From Antrihabitans cavernicola (GTDB taxonomy: Bacteria; Actinomycetota; Actinomycetes; Mycobacteriales; Mycobacteriaceae): a DNA stretch of 64,000 nucleotides. Both the position numbers and the translations under genes were made by a program. The notes beneath the pieces are model-generated. The model saw nothing but the letters and a program-made list of their open reading frames with translations. It did not search any database and was not told the origin of the DNA. Positions 17,000 through 26,428 of the stretch are shown in pieces (position 1 is the stretch's first letter; every line of letters begins with the position of its first letter). The DNA is taken from contig NZ_VLNY01000017.1 of assembly GCF_008297975.1 (NCBI RefSeq), forward strand, positions 1 to 64,000. Reading direction: 5' to 3'.

Positions 17000-17500
17000 T
17001 CAGCCGATGCGAACGCCGCAATCGAGCATCGTCGTCCTCATCAGGAATGCCGCTTCGCCACCGACTATCTCGTCGATCAAATCCAGATAGCGGTCGACGA
17101 ACTCCGGGCCGTGCGGCGCGAACTCCCCCGCGGGCTCGAGGTGATGTGCTAGTTCGTGCAGCACCACCAGCTCGCGCAGCGCCCAGGCTTTGCCCGAAAC
17201 ATGAAGCGGCACTGCAAGAGTTGCCGTCTCCACCTCGTAGTGCGCCGCCTGATGTCCGGCCCGAGCGCGCACGGTGATCGGTCGAACCGGCCACTGCTCC
17301 TGCACCCAGTTCAATTCCAACACCCGATCGCAGTAGCTCTGCACCGATTCGATGGAGGCGAAGCGCCGCTCGATCGGCAACGTGATCTGCGACCCGACCA
17401 CCGCCAACGACCGGACCCCATGCTCGTCGGCGCGGTCGAAGATGGTGCGCACCAACTGTTCCGCGTCGTAGACCTTCGATCGTTGCGCGTCGCGCGTCAC
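17000..17500 (-). CDS. TIGR04338-family putative metallohydrolase
   Basis: A 166-residue protein with a zinc-metallopeptidase-like signature, LVVLHELAHHLEP (HExxH), and a downstream HGPEFVDRYLDLI that can supply the third ligand. Its length and pattern match TIGR04338, a mycolata family of unknown substrate. The GTG start overlaps the stop of the upstream DUF2786 gene by 4 bp (GTGA), so the two are translationally coupled. Confidence 0.8.
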   Translation of the reverse strand: MTRDAQRSKVYDAEQLVRTIFDRADEHGVRSLAVVGSQITLPIERRFASIESVQSYCDRVLELNWVQEQWPVRPITVRARAGHQAAHYEVETATLAVPLHVSGKAWALRELVVLHELAHHLEPAGEFAPHGPEFVDRYLDLIDEIVGGEAAFLMRTTMLDCGVRIG

Positions 17501-18312
17501 GACGAGAGCTCACCCCGCGCGCCGCCCAACTCCGGCGACATTCCCAATCGCGCCGATCGGCCTGCTCGATCGCCGGCTCGTCGCGCCGCCGACGAGTAGC
17601 CCGCAGCGGCCTTCCCACCCCGCCAGGTGCCGCGTGCCGGTGAGGTCTCCTTGTAGAAGTCCCTCAGTTCGATCTGCTTGTCGCGCAACGCCAGTGCGGT
17701 CTCGGTGGAGGTAGCGGCCGCTACCACCTCGACCTCGGCCTCGCGCTTGACCGCGTCGAGTCGCTTCCCGATTCGATCGGCATAGGCGAGCTGAAAATTC
17801 AACCGCGCTGTCACTCCGGCCAGCGGTGCCTGCACTGTGCGGGTGACCCGTCGTCGACCGCGGACCACGGTCTCGAGCCGCTCGACCGTCTCGTCGCGAT
17901 ACCTGCCCGACTTGATGTAGAGATCCGACGACCGCACCATCTGCACGATCAAGCTGGCGTAGAGAGCCTCGCACGCGTCGATGTCGGTATCGAAGCCGTA
18001 CGCGTATACCTGCGTGGACGACTGCGCGATGTCGCATCGCACGTCGTTGGCCGCGGCAATCCGCAGAAACAACTGCACGTACGTGCGCAACCCCTTCTTG
18101 CCCGGCTCGCCCATCCGGATGATGCGCTGGCTCGGCACCGGCCTGCGTTCCCGGTTGGAGATGTGCGAGCGTGCGACAGCCAGATCGATCGACGACTGGG
18201 TCGCGAGCCGCTGCGCGGCCGCCAGAAATGCCTCCGCCTCGTGCTCGTTGTCGGTGGACTCGGCCTGGCGTAGTAGGCCGCCGATCCGCGTCAGCATCTT
18301 CTCGGAACTCAC
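17497..18312 (-). CDS. DUF2786-domain protein
   Basis: About 271 residues. The N-terminal 40 residues (MLTRIGGLLRQAESTDNEHEAEAFLAAA, as two pieces) are a DUF2786 domain, a short helical module. The rest contains RDETVERLETVVRGRRR and a basic, low-complexity tail. GTG 18312 gives the protein a start close to the domain; ATG 18297 is possible and the frame is open to 18420. No enzyme motif is visible. It is translationally coupled to the TIGR04338 metallohydrolase, so the two probably act together. Confidence 0.75.
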   Translation of the reverse strand: MSSEKMLTRIGGLLRQAESTDNEHEAEAFLAAAQRLATQSSIDLAVARSHISNRERRPVPSQRIIRMGEPGKKGLRTYVQLFLRIAAANDVRCDIAQSSTQVYAYGFDTDIDACEALYASLIVQMVRSSDLYIKSGRYRDETVERLETVVRGRRRVTRTVQAPLAGVTARLNFQLAYADRIGKRLDAVKREAEVEVVAAATSTETALALRDKQIELRDFYKETSPARGTWRGGKAAAGYSSAARRAGDRAGRSARLGMSPELGGARGELSS

Positions 18313-18434
18313 GGCGTCGAGGGTACGCAGCCGGTCGGACAATCCAGCTGACCGCGCGCGTGACCCACCCGGCCCTGTATCTTCCTTGTGCGTCGGGTCA
18401 CAGCTGCCCGCATAACTCAACTGGAGAATTCGAT

Positions 18435-19715
18435 ATGACTTTGATCAGGAGATCGCTGATCTCGCGGGTGGTCGTGGCTGGTGCGGCGGTTTCGCTGCTC
18501 GCCGTGACGGGCTGCTCGAGTGACAGCGGATCGGACAACTCGGCGTCGTCGAACACCGACGGCCGCGGCCCGATCACCTACGTCGAGGGCAAGGACACCA
18601 CCGAGACGGGCGTCGTCAAGCAGCTCGCCGCGAAGTGGAACGCCACGCACCCGAACGAGCAGGTGACGTTCAAGGAGCAGTCCAACGACGCCGATCAGGC
18701 CCACGACGACTTCGTTCAGCACCTGCAGGCCAAGGAATCCGACTACGACCTGATGGCCGTCGACGTCGTCTGGACCGCCGAGTTCGCAGCGAAGGGCTGG
18801 CTGCAGCCGCTGAAGGATCAGTTCGCGCTCGACACCAGCAAGCTGCTCCCGCCGACCGTTGCCAGCGCCACCTACAACAACACGTTGTATGCGGCGCCGA
18901 AGAACACCAACGCGGGCCTGCTGTTCTACCGCAAGGATCTGGTTCCCAACGCGCCCAAGACCTGGGCCGAGCTGACCGGTGACTGCGCGATCGCCAAGAC
19001 CAACAACATCGGCTGCTACGCCGGCCAGTTCGCACCGTACGAGGGCCTCACGGTCAGCACCGCGGAAGCGATCAACGCCAACGGCGGCACCTTCGTCGGA
19101 CCGGACGGCAAGACACCGACGGTCAACAGCCCGCAGGCGCGCGCCGGTCTGCAGCAGCTGGTCGACGGCTTCAAGAGCGGCGACATCCCGCAGGAAGCCA
19201 TCACCTACAAGGAGCCGGAGAGCCAGAAGGCGTTCGAGGACGGCAAGCTGCTGTTCCTGCGTAACTGGCCGTACGTGTTCGGCACCGCCGCCAAGGACAG
19301 CTCGCAGGTCAAGGACAAGTACGGCGTTGCGCCGCTGCCCGGTGTCAACGGCGTCGGCACCTCGACGCTCGGCGGCTACAACGTCGGCATCAACGCCTTC
19401 TCGCAGCACAAGGCCACCGCGCTGGACTTCTTGAAGTTCCTGACCGGTGACGACGCGCAGCGCATCATCGCGGACGGCGCGCTGCCGCCGACGCTCGCGT
19501 CGCTGTACGACGATCCGGCACTGATCCAGAAGATGCCGTACCTGCCCGCGCTCGAGGAGTCGATCGCCAACGCCGTGCCTCGCCCGGTGTCGCCGTTCTA
19601 CCCCGCGGTGTCAAAGGCTGTGCAGGACAATGCCTATGCTGCTCTCAAGGGTGAGAAGTCTGTCGATCAGGCCGTCACCGATATGCAGGCAGGCATCGAG
19701 TCGGCCGGGTCGTAA
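18435..19715 (+). CDS. Sugar ABC transporter substrate-binding lipoprotein (LpqY-like)
   Basis: A 426-residue lipoprotein: basic start, hydrophobic stretch, lipobox VTGC with Cys27, then a Ser/Asn/Gly linker. The body is an SBP_bac_1 sugar-binding protein. DLMAVDVVWTAEFAAKGW is nearly the same as the segment I remember in mycobacterial trehalose-binding LpqY (DVMALDVVWTAEFAEAGW), and LYAAPKNTNAGLLFYRKDL and GKLLFLRNWPYVF also match. ATG 18435 has CTGGAG ahead. It is the first gene of the operon with two permeases. The substrate is probably trehalose or a related disaccharide. Confidence 0.88.
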   Translation: MTLIRRSLISRVVVAGAAVSLLAVTGCSSDSGSDNSASSNTDGRGPITYVEGKDTTETGVVKQLAAKWNATHPNEQVTFKEQSNDADQAHDDFVQHLQAKESDYDLMAVDVVWTAEFAAKGWLQPLKDQFALDTSKLLPPTVASATYNNTLYAAPKNTNAGLLFYRKDLVPNAPKTWAELTGDCAIAKTNNIGCYAGQFAPYEGLTVSTAEAINANGGTFVGPDGKTPTVNSPQARAGLQQLVDGFKSGDIPQEAITYKEPESQKAFEDGKLLFLRNWPYVFGTAAKDSSQVKDKYGVAPLPGVNGVGTSTLGGYNVGINAFSQHKATALDFLKFLTGDDAQRIIADGALPPTLASLYDDPALIQKMPYLPALEESIANAVPRPVSPFYPAVSKAVQDNAYAALKGEKSVDQAVTDMQAGIESAGS

Positions 19716-19730
19716 CTCAGGAGTCGATTG

Positions 19731-20759
19731 ATGGCTGTTCCTACTGGGGAAGCCAAGCAAGACGTCACCGCGGCCGGAGGTTCCACCTCCGGCCGCGGTC
19801 GGCGTGTGCTCAAAGGTAAGTCGGCCTTCGGCCGGACGCCGTGGTTGCTGATCAGCCCGGTGCTGGTGGTTCTCGCGCTGGTCATCGGGTATCCGGTAGT
19901 TCGCGCGCTGATCATGTCCTTCACCAAGGACGCCGGCCTCGACCCGTCGACCGGCATGTTCGTCGAAGGCGGCAGCGCCGGATTCTCCAACTACACCCAC
20001 TGGCTGTTGCAGCAGTGCCCCTCTCCCAGCGGCCAGATGGTGTCGTGCCCGCCAGGAACACTGGGTGCACAGTTCTGGTCCGCCGTCGGGATCACACTCT
20101 TTTTCACGGTGATCACCGTTGCGCTGGAGGCCGGTGTAGGGCTGTGGATGGCCGTGGTGATGGGAAAGTCGTTCCGCGGCAGGGCTTTGCTGCGTGCGGC
20201 TGTGCTCATCCCCTGGGCGATTCCCACGGCAGTCACCGCCAAACTCTGGTATTTCATCTTCGCCTACGACGGCATCGCCAACAAAGCGCTGGGCACCCAC
20301 ATTCTGTGGACCGACGATCAGTGGCCCGCGCGATTCGCGGTGATCATCGCGGACGTGTGGAAGACGACGCCGTTCATGGCGCTGTTGATTCTCGCTGGGC
20401 TGCAGATGATTCCGGAAGACGTGTACGAGGCGGCCCGCGTCGACGGCGCGTCGGCCTGGCAGCGGTTCACCCAGATCACGCTGCCGCTGGTCAAGCCTGC
20501 GCTGATGGTCGCGATCCTCTTCCGCACCATGGACGCGCTCCGCATGTACGACCTGCCCGCCATCCTCACCGGCGGCATTCCGGCGACCACCACCGTGTCG
20601 ATCCTGGTGGTCGATCAGGTTCGCCAGGGCTTCAACAATGCGTCGGCGCTGTCGACCATCACGTTCGTGCTGATCTTCCTCGTCGCATTCGTGCTGGTGA
20701 AGTTCTTGGGCGCCAACGCAGTTCGCACGCAGGAAAACCAGCGAGAGGCCGCCAAGTGA
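19731..20759 (+). CDS. Sugar ABC transporter permease (SugA/MalF-like)
   Basis: A 342-residue inner-membrane protein with six predicted membrane segments and the EAA loop in PEDVYEAARVDGASAWQRFTQITLPL, which docks to the ATPase. The N-terminal 35 residues are Ser/Gly-rich and cytoplasmic. A long periplasmic loop (residues about 75-120) with two cysteines (QCPSPSGQMVSCPPG) precedes the transport core. AGGAG stands before ATG 19731. It shares its stop with the next gene's start (TGATG). Confidence 0.9.
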   Translation: MAVPTGEAKQDVTAAGGSTSGRGRRVLKGKSAFGRTPWLLISPVLVVLALVIGYPVVRALIMSFTKDAGLDPSTGMFVEGGSAGFSNYTHWLLQQCPSPSGQMVSCPPGTLGAQFWSAVGITLFFTVITVALEAGVGLWMAVVMGKSFRGRALLRAAVLIPWAIPTAVTAKLWYFIFAYDGIANKALGTHILWTDDQWPARFAVIIADVWKTTPFMALLILAGLQMIPEDVYEAARVDGASAWQRFTQITLPLVKPALMVAILFRTMDALRMYDLPAILTGGIPATTTVSILVVDQVRQGFNNASALSTITFVLIFLVAFVLVKFLGANAVRTQENQREAAK

Positions 20760-21652
20760 TGTCACACCGCACGATGGCACATCGCGGACCCGAAATCGCC
20801 GGCGCACCTGTGAAGTCACAAGCGCGCCGTTTCAAGGGTGCGCGCGTCTACGTGGGTGTCGCGGTCATTCTCATCTGGGGACTCGCGCCGTTCTACTGGA
20901 TGGTCGTCACGGCGTTCCGGGACCCGGACTACACCTTCGACACCACGCCGTGGCCGACTCATCTGACAACGGCCAACTTCCGCAACGCGCTCTCCACCAG
21001 CAACGGCAACGATTTCGCCCGCGCTATCGTCAACAGCCTGATCATCGGTGGGGCAACCACGCTGATCGCGTTGGTCGTCGGCATCTTCGCGGCGTATGCA
21101 TTGGCGCGCATGACGTTTCGCGGCAAATACGTGGTTGTCGGGATCATCCTGGGCGCGTCGATGTTTCCCGTCGTCGCACTCGTGACGCCGCTGTTCCAGC
21201 TCTTCACCAACATCGGCTGGATCGGCCAGTATCAGGCGCTGATCATCCCGAACATCTCGTTCGTGCTGCCGCTCACGGTGTACACGTTGACGTCGTTCTT
21301 CTCCGAACTCCCGTGGGAACTCGAGGAAGCCGCGCGCATCGACGGTGCCAGCCGTGCCCAGGCCTTCCGGCTGGTGATGCTGCCGTTGGCGGCGCCCGCC
21401 CTGTTCACGACGGCGATCCTGGCATTCATCGCCGCGGTCAACGAATATCTGTTGGCGAGTCAGCTGTCCAAGGACTCCACCGAGCCCGTCACCGTCGCGA
21501 TCGCGCGCTTCTCCGGAAACGACCCGCACGTCGTTCCGTACGCCGCGATCATGGCGGCGGGCACGCTCGTGGCGATTCCCTTGGTCGTCATGGTGTTGCT
21601 GTTCCAGCGTCGAATCATTTCGGGGCTGACGGCCGGCGGCGTGAAGAGCTAG
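20759..21652 (+). CDS. Sugar ABC transporter permease (SugB/MalG-like)
   Basis: A 297-residue six-segment permease. The EAA motif is LEEAARIDGASRAQAFRLVMLPLAAPAL. ATG 20759 overlaps the upstream stop by one base, so translation is coupled. With the LpqY-like binding protein and SugA-like permease it forms an importer that still needs an ATPase; the MalK-type protein at 9.9 kb is the only candidate in the window. Confidence 0.9.
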   Translation: MSHRTMAHRGPEIAGAPVKSQARRFKGARVYVGVAVILIWGLAPFYWMVVTAFRDPDYTFDTTPWPTHLTTANFRNALSTSNGNDFARAIVNSLIIGGATTLIALVVGIFAAYALARMTFRGKYVVVGIILGASMFPVVALVTPLFQLFTNIGWIGQYQALIIPNISFVLPLTVYTLTSFFSELPWELEEAARIDGASRAQAFRLVMLPLAAPALFTTAILAFIAAVNEYLLASQLSKDSTEPVTVAIARFSGNDPHVVPYAAIMAAGTLVAIPLVVMVLLFQRRIISGLTAGGVKS

Positions 21653-21654
21653 CA

Positions 21655-21852
21655 ATGCACCCGGTTGCGAAAAAACAGCGTCTGGAAGTGCTGATCGGCA
21701 TTCTGGGCTTCTTCACTTCGATGGCCTTCATTTCCGCACTGGTCGGTATTGTTTCGGGCGACCCCGGTGTCGTTCCGTCGCTGGTCCTGGCTGTTTGCGT
21801 CGTGCTTTCGGTCTTGGCGATAGCGGCTCGACGGCGTGTCGTCGGGCGCTGA
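21655..21852 (+). CDS. Small two-helix membrane protein
   Basis: A 65-residue protein (MHPVAKKQRLEV followed by two hydrophobic segments, GILGFFTSMAFISALVGIV and PSLVLAVCVVLSVLAIA, and a basic tail). It starts 2 bp after the permease stop and is therefore in the importer operon. I do not recognise the family. It could be an accessory subunit or regulator of the transporter. Confidence 0.6.
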   Translation: MHPVAKKQRLEVLIGILGFFTSMAFISALVGIVSGDPGVVPSLVLAVCVVLSVLAIAARRRVVGR

Positions 21853-21970
21853 AATTCGGTCTGTGCTAGCCGCTGACTGGTTGTTCGATCAGTTCTGCCG
21901 CTAGGGTTAGCGACCGACCCTGTAGTAGGGGTCGAGCTTGGCGGGTGTCCAAGAATCGAAGGATGTGAAC

Positions 21971-24193
21971 GTGAGCTCGCACCGTATTGCGTCGCCGCCC
22001 GGTGGCGGACCCCTCGGTGATCGCTCGCTGTCGCCACTCGCCGCAAGCAATCGGCATCACCGCCCCAATCGCAAGCACACGCTCCGCCGCCTGCTGATCG
22101 GGCTGCTGGCCTTCGTGATCATCGTTCCGCTTGTCGCGTTCGCGATCGGGTATGTCAGGGCCGACGTGCCGCATCCGTCGGACATGCGCACCAACCAGGT
22201 GGCGACGATCCTGGCGTCGGACAGCAAGAGCGTCATCACCCAGATCGTGCCGCCGGAAGGCAACCGCACCGAAGTGGCCCTGAATCAGGTGCCCGAGCAG
22301 GTGCGCAACGCGGTGCTGTCCGCCGAGGACCGCAACTTCTACGCAAACCCGGGGTTCTCCGTCACCGGCTTCTTCCGTGCGGCCCGCGACAACGTCCTCG
22401 GCAAGGACGATGCCGGTGGCGGCTCGACGATCACCCAGCAGTACGTCAAGAACGCGCTGGTTGGTGCCGATCGCAGCATCACCCGCAAAATGAAGGAACT
22501 GGTCATCTCGACGAAGATGGCCCGCGAGTGGAGCAAGGACGACATCCTTGCCGCCTACTTGAACACCATCTACTTCGGACGCGGCGCGTACGGCATCGCG
22601 TCGGCGTCCAAGGCGTACTTCAACAAGCCGGTCGAGCAGTTGACCGCCGCCGAAGGTGCCGTTCTTGCCGCGGTGATCCGCAGCCCATCCGGCCTCGATC
22701 CGGAAACGCACATGGATGCATTGCAGGGTCGCTGGAACTACGTGATGGACGGCATGGTCGGCATGAACGTGATGCCGAAGGAAGAGCGCAGCTCCACCAC
22801 GTTCCCTGCGGTGGTCCCGACCAACCAGGTTGCCGATGCGAACGCGGCGCATGGACCCGAGGGCCTGATCCGGACCCAGGTGGTCGACGAGCTGAAGGCG
22901 TCCGGCATCACCGACGAGCAACTCAACACCGGTGGTCTGCAGATCACCACAACGCTCGACCAGAAGGCGCAGGCCGCCGCGGTCGGCGCGGTGAACAACG
23001 TGATGCAGGGTGAGGATCCGGCGTTGCGCGAGGCCGTCGTCTCGATCGACCCGCGCTCGGGTGCGGTGCGTGCCTACTACGGCGGCGCCGACGGGGCAGG
23101 CTTCGACTTCGCCCAGGCGCCGCTGCAGACCGGCTCGGCCTTCAAGGTCTTCGGCCTGATCGCAGCGCTCAAACAGGGCATCCCGCTCTCGGAGATGTAC
23201 AGCAGCGCGCCGCTGACGGTCAACGGCATCGACATCAGCAACGTCGAAGGTGAGAACTGCGGCACCTGCACCATCGCGCAGGCGCTCAAGCAATCGCTGA
23301 ACACCAGCTTCTACCGGCTCACGCTGTCCATGGAGGACGGTGCGCAGAAGATCGCCGACGCCGCCCATGAGGCCGGCATCCCGGAGCACATTCCCGGCGT
23401 GCAGGGTGAGTCCCTGTATCAGAACGGTGTCGACCCGCCGGAGACCGGAATTGTGTTGGGCCAGTACCAGGTTCGACCCATCGACATGGCATCGGCGTAT
23501 GCGACGCTTGCCGCGTCGGGCATGTACCACAAGCCGTACTTCGTGCAGAAGGTGGTCAGCGCCGACGGCGACGTACTGCTCGACCGGGCGCCTTCGCCGG
23601 GGGAACGAAAGCTCGATGCCGCCGTCGCCGACAACGTGACGCAAGCGATGATGCCGATAGCCAACTACTCCCGAAACCACGGGCTCGCAGGCGGTCGTGA
23701 CTCCGCCGCGAAAACCGGAACCGCGCAGCTCGGCGACACAGGTGAGAACAAGGACGCCTGGATGGTCGGTTACACGCCGTCGCTGTCCACAGCTGTCTGG
23801 ATGGGCACCGAGCAGGGTACGGCGATCAACAACAGCTACGGCGGCTTGATCTACGGTTCAGGGCTGCCGTCGGACATCTGGAAGAAGACGATGGACGGCG
23901 CCTTGGAGGGGACCGACTTCGAGGACTTCCCGTGGCCCGACCCGATCGGCGGCCAGGCCGGTGTGCCCTCATACAGCGGTGGTGGCGGGTCGTCCTCGTC
24001 GGGCTCCGGCAGCAGCAACAGCAACACGAACACCAGCGCCGGTGGTGGTGCTGCCGCGCCCGCTCCGGAGACCAACAACGCGCCGGTGGCGCCGCCGCCG
24101 ATCCAGCTTCCGCAGATTCAGTTGCCGCCGCCGCCGCCGCTGCCACGCCAGATCGAAATCCTCCCGGGTGTGACCATTCCGATCCCCGGCTGA
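21971..24193 (+). CDS. Bifunctional class A penicillin-binding protein
   Basis: About 740 residues: cytoplasmic tail, membrane anchor near residues 41-63, GT51 peptidoglycan glycosyltransferase (AVLSAEDRNFYANPGFS, GGGSTITQQYVKNALV) and transpeptidase with SxxK at S389-A-F-K392, SxN in KQSLNTSF and KTG in AKTGTAQLG. The C-terminus is a Ser/Gly/Asn- and Pro-rich extension ending near LPGVTIPIPG. GTG 21971 is chosen because GAAGGA lies 8 bases upstream. It is a close paralogue of the ponA1-like protein at 30.3 kb, with a much shorter cytoplasmic tail. It polymerises and cross-links peptidoglycan. Confidence 0.93.
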   Translation: MSSHRIASPPGGGPLGDRSLSPLAASNRHHRPNRKHTLRRLLIGLLAFVIIVPLVAFAIGYVRADVPHPSDMRTNQVATILASDSKSVITQIVPPEGNRTEVALNQVPEQVRNAVLSAEDRNFYANPGFSVTGFFRAARDNVLGKDDAGGGSTITQQYVKNALVGADRSITRKMKELVISTKMAREWSKDDILAAYLNTIYFGRGAYGIASASKAYFNKPVEQLTAAEGAVLAAVIRSPSGLDPETHMDALQGRWNYVMDGMVGMNVMPKEERSSTTFPAVVPTNQVADANAAHGPEGLIRTQVVDELKASGITDEQLNTGGLQITTTLDQKAQAAAVGAVNNVMQGEDPALREAVVSIDPRSGAVRAYYGGADGAGFDFAQAPLQTGSAFKVFGLIAALKQGIPLSEMYSSAPLTVNGIDISNVEGENCGTCTIAQALKQSLNTSFYRLTLSMEDGAQKIADAAHEAGIPEHIPGVQGESLYQNGVDPPETGIVLGQYQVRPIDMASAYATLAASGMYHKPYFVQKVVSADGDVLLDRAPSPGERKLDAAVADNVTQAMMPIANYSRNHGLAGGRDSAAKTGTAQLGDTGENKDAWMVGYTPSLSTAVWMGTEQGTAINNSYGGLIYGSGLPSDIWKKTMDGALEGTDFEDFPWPDPIGGQAGVPSYSGGGGSSSSGSGSSNSNTNTSAGGGAAAPAPETNNAPVAPPPIQLPQIQLPPPPPLPRQIEILPGVTIPIPG

Positions 24194-24392
24194 CGCATCT
24201 CTCGGGACCCGAGCTAACACTCGGTGACAATGTTCGACGGATTTATCAGACCGGTGTTATCGCCGCCGCCTCGCCATGATGCAATGCTAGGTGTCAGATC
24301 ACAGTCGTGATCAAGTTGCGATCGGGTTGGAAACAGCGTTCCGTGCGGCATGATGAAACGACAGTTACAACATCGAGTAAGGGGGGAGCCGG

Positions 24393-24839
24393 GTGAGCTT
24401 CAGCGTGGTGGAACGGAGGGAAACGCTGGTAGCAGGAACCGTGCTTCGAAGCCCGGCCCTTGCAGTCGAGGGCTCGCGCCGCACGAGAGTCGAAGAAGTG
24501 TGGCAGCGTACGCTGTCTCGGCCGCTACCAGGACCTCCCGCAACGGCCTACGTCGATCACGCGCCAGAGCTGAACTCGTACCTGACCCACATCATCGGAT
24601 ACCGCTGCCACACCATCGCCGACCTGGCACCGGGCGATGTACTCGCGCGAGTTCCGGCAGGCAGGTTCGCGCACTTTCGCGCCAGCGGTGACGAGATCGG
24701 CGACACCATTGCCGGACTGTGGCGGTCGGTATGGGATGCGGAGGCCGACGGCGAGATCGTGCGGGCGTACACAGGCGATTTCGAACGCTACCCAGACGAG
24801 CGCACGGTAGAAGTCTTCGTCTCTCTGGCGAGCGAGTAG
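24393..24839 (+). CDS. GyrI-like / effector-binding domain protein
   Basis: A 148-residue single-domain protein with the AraC_E_bind (GyrI-like) pattern: GYRCHTIADLAPGDVLARVPAGRFAHF and the final strand DERTVEVFVSL. GTG 24393 has GGGGGGAG close upstream. No DNA-binding domain is attached. It lies 7 bp before a second, homologous domain protein. Such stand-alone domains bind amphipathic small molecules, and some hydrolyse cyclopropanoids; the function here is unknown. Bases 24194-24392 upstream contain no gene. Confidence 0.65.
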   Translation: MSFSVVERRETLVAGTVLRSPALAVEGSRRTRVEEVWQRTLSRPLPGPPATAYVDHAPELNSYLTHIIGYRCHTIADLAPGDVLARVPAGRFAHFRASGDEIGDTIAGLWRSVWDAEADGEIVRAYTGDFERYPDERTVEVFVSLASE

Positions 24840-24846
24840 GGACAGC

Positions 24847-25275
24847 ATGGATTTCGAGAAAGTGCAGTTGCCGGACAGTTATGTCGCTGGTCTGACCATT
24901 CCGCTCGCAGGCAAAGAAGTAACGCGCCGCGACCTGGATCTGGTGAATTTCACCTGGGACCGGTATCTGGCCCGGGAAAAGGACGGCCCGAGAGTCGCGG
25001 CCTATGTGGCACAGGACGGTCGAAGCGCGGCGGTGCTCGGCTACGAGTGCGGGTCGCTCGACGAGGCAGAGCCCGGCGACGTGGTGACCCGGATTCCGGC
25101 GGGCGCGTATGCGAAGTTCGTCGTCGCGGGCAAGCCCTACGACTTGACGCGGACAGCCTGGGCAGAAGTCGTGAAGGCCGAGAACGAAGGCAGGATCACG
25201 AGAACGCACAACACCGATATCGAGCGTTTCGTCGATGCGACATCGGTAGAGGTGTACGTCTCGATCCTCGCCTGA
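24847..25275 (+). CDS. GyrI-like / effector-binding domain protein
   Basis: A 142-residue homologue of the preceding gene with the same core: VLGYECGSLDEAEPGDVVTRIPAGAYAKF, AWAEVVKAENEG and TSVEVYVSIL. The two were probably made by tandem duplication and are co-transcribed. The transcript ends at the strong hairpin just downstream. The ligand is unknown. Confidence 0.7.
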   Translation: MDFEKVQLPDSYVAGLTIPLAGKEVTRRDLDLVNFTWDRYLAREKDGPRVAAYVAQDGRSAAVLGYECGSLDEAEPGDVVTRIPAGAYAKFVVAGKPYDLTRTAWAEVVKAENEGRITRTHNTDIERFVDATSVEVYVSILA

Positions 25276-25286
25276 TCACGCGAAAC

Positions 25287-25330
25287 GAAAAGCGCTCACG
25301 ACCACAAGAGAGTGGTCGTGAGCGCTTTTC
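25287..25330. terminator. Strong bidirectional terminator
   Basis: A perfect 19-bp stem (GAAAAGCGCTCACGACCAC at 25287-25305 with its complement at 25312-25330) around a 6-base loop. It is flanked by A-rich and T-rich runs so that it ends transcripts from both the GyrI-like pair and the convergent ino1. Confidence 0.9.
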
Positions 25331-25345
25331 GTCGTTACGAGAGCG

Positions 25346-26428
25346 CTACGCCTCGATGATGAACGCTTCCAGCTCGTTACGAGCCTTGTCGTCCGCCATC
25401 TGGATCGGCGGGGACTTCATCAGGTATGCCGACGCCGGGTAGACCGGTCCGCCGACGCCACGATCGAGCGCGATCTTGGCCGCACGAACGGCGTCGATGA
25501 TGATGCCTGCCGAGTTGGGCGAGTCCCACACCTCGAGCTTGTACTCCAGGTTCAGCGGCACGTCACCGAAGGCGCGGCCTTCGAGGCGCACGTAGGCCCA
25601 CTTGCGGTCGTCGAGCCAGCCGACGTGATCGGACGGGCCGATGTGGACGTTGCCCGCACCGAGCTCGCGCGTCAGGTTCGACGTGACGGCCTGGGTCTTG
25701 GAGATCTTCTTCGACTCCAAACGCTCACGCTCGAGCATGTTCTTGAAGTCCATGTTGCCGCCGACGTTGAGCTGCATGGTGCGGTCGAGCTGCACGCCGC
25801 GGTCTTCGAACAGCTTCGCCATCACGCGGTGGGTGATGGTGGCGCCGACCTGGCTCTTGATGTCGTCACCGACGATCGGGACGCCGGCAGCCTTGAACTT
25901 CTCGGCCCAGACCGGGTCGGAGGCGATGAAGACGGGCAGCGCGTTGACGAAGGCGACGCCCGCGTCGATGCATGCCTGCGCGTAGAACTTGTCGGCCTGC
26001 TCGGAGCCGACCGGAAGGTAGGAGACAACGACGTCGACCTTGGCGTCCTTGAGCGCCTTGACCATGTCGACCGGCTCGGCGTCGGACAGCTCGATGGTCT
26101 CGGCGTAGTACTTGCCGATGCCGTCGAGGGTCGGGCCGCGCTGAACGACGACGTCACTCGGGGGAACGTCCGAGATCTTGATCGTGTTGTTCTCGCTCGC
26201 GAAGATGGCCTCGGAGAGATCGAAGCCGACCTTCTTGGCGTCGACGTCGAACGCGGCGACGAACTGGACGTCGCGCACGTGGTACTGGCCGAACTTCACG
26301 TGCATCAGGCCGGGGACGGTCGCGGTTTCGTCCGCGTCCTTGTAGTACTCCACGCCCTGGACCAGGGAGGACGCACAGTTACCTACGCCTACGATGGCCA
26401 CGCGCACTGCGTTGCTGTTGTCACCCAT
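25346..26428 (-). CDS. ino1: Inositol-3-phosphate (1L-myo-inositol-1-phosphate) synthase
   Basis: A 360-residue enzyme converting glucose-6-phosphate to inositol phosphate with NAD+, the first step to phosphatidylinositol, lipoarabinomannan and mycothiol. The NAD-binding turn is [38 protein letters not shown] and [13 protein letters not shown] are hallmark segments. ATG 26428 has AAGGAG upstream. The length equals the actinobacterial short form. The start lies within the end of the padR gene (8-bp overlap), so the two form one operon, as in M. tuberculosis Rv0047c-Rv0046c. Confidence 0.97.
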   Translation of the reverse strand: MGDNSNAVRVAIVGVGNCASSLVQGVEYYKDADETATVPGLMHVKFGQYHVRDVQFVAAFDVDAKKVGFDLSEAIFASENNTIKISDVPPSDVVVQRGPTLDGIGKYYAETIELSDAEPVDMVKALKDAKVDVVVSYLPVGSEQADKFYAQACIDAGVAFVNALPVFIASDPVWAEKFKAAGVPIVGDDIKSQVGATITHRVMAKLFEDRGVQLDRTMQLNVGGNMDFKNMLERERLESKKISKTQAVTSNLTRELGAGNVHIGPSDHVGWLDDRKWAYVRLEGRAFGDVPLNLEYKLEVWDSPNSAGIIIDAVRAAKIALDRGVGGPVYPASAYLMKSPPIQMADDKARNELEAFIIEA

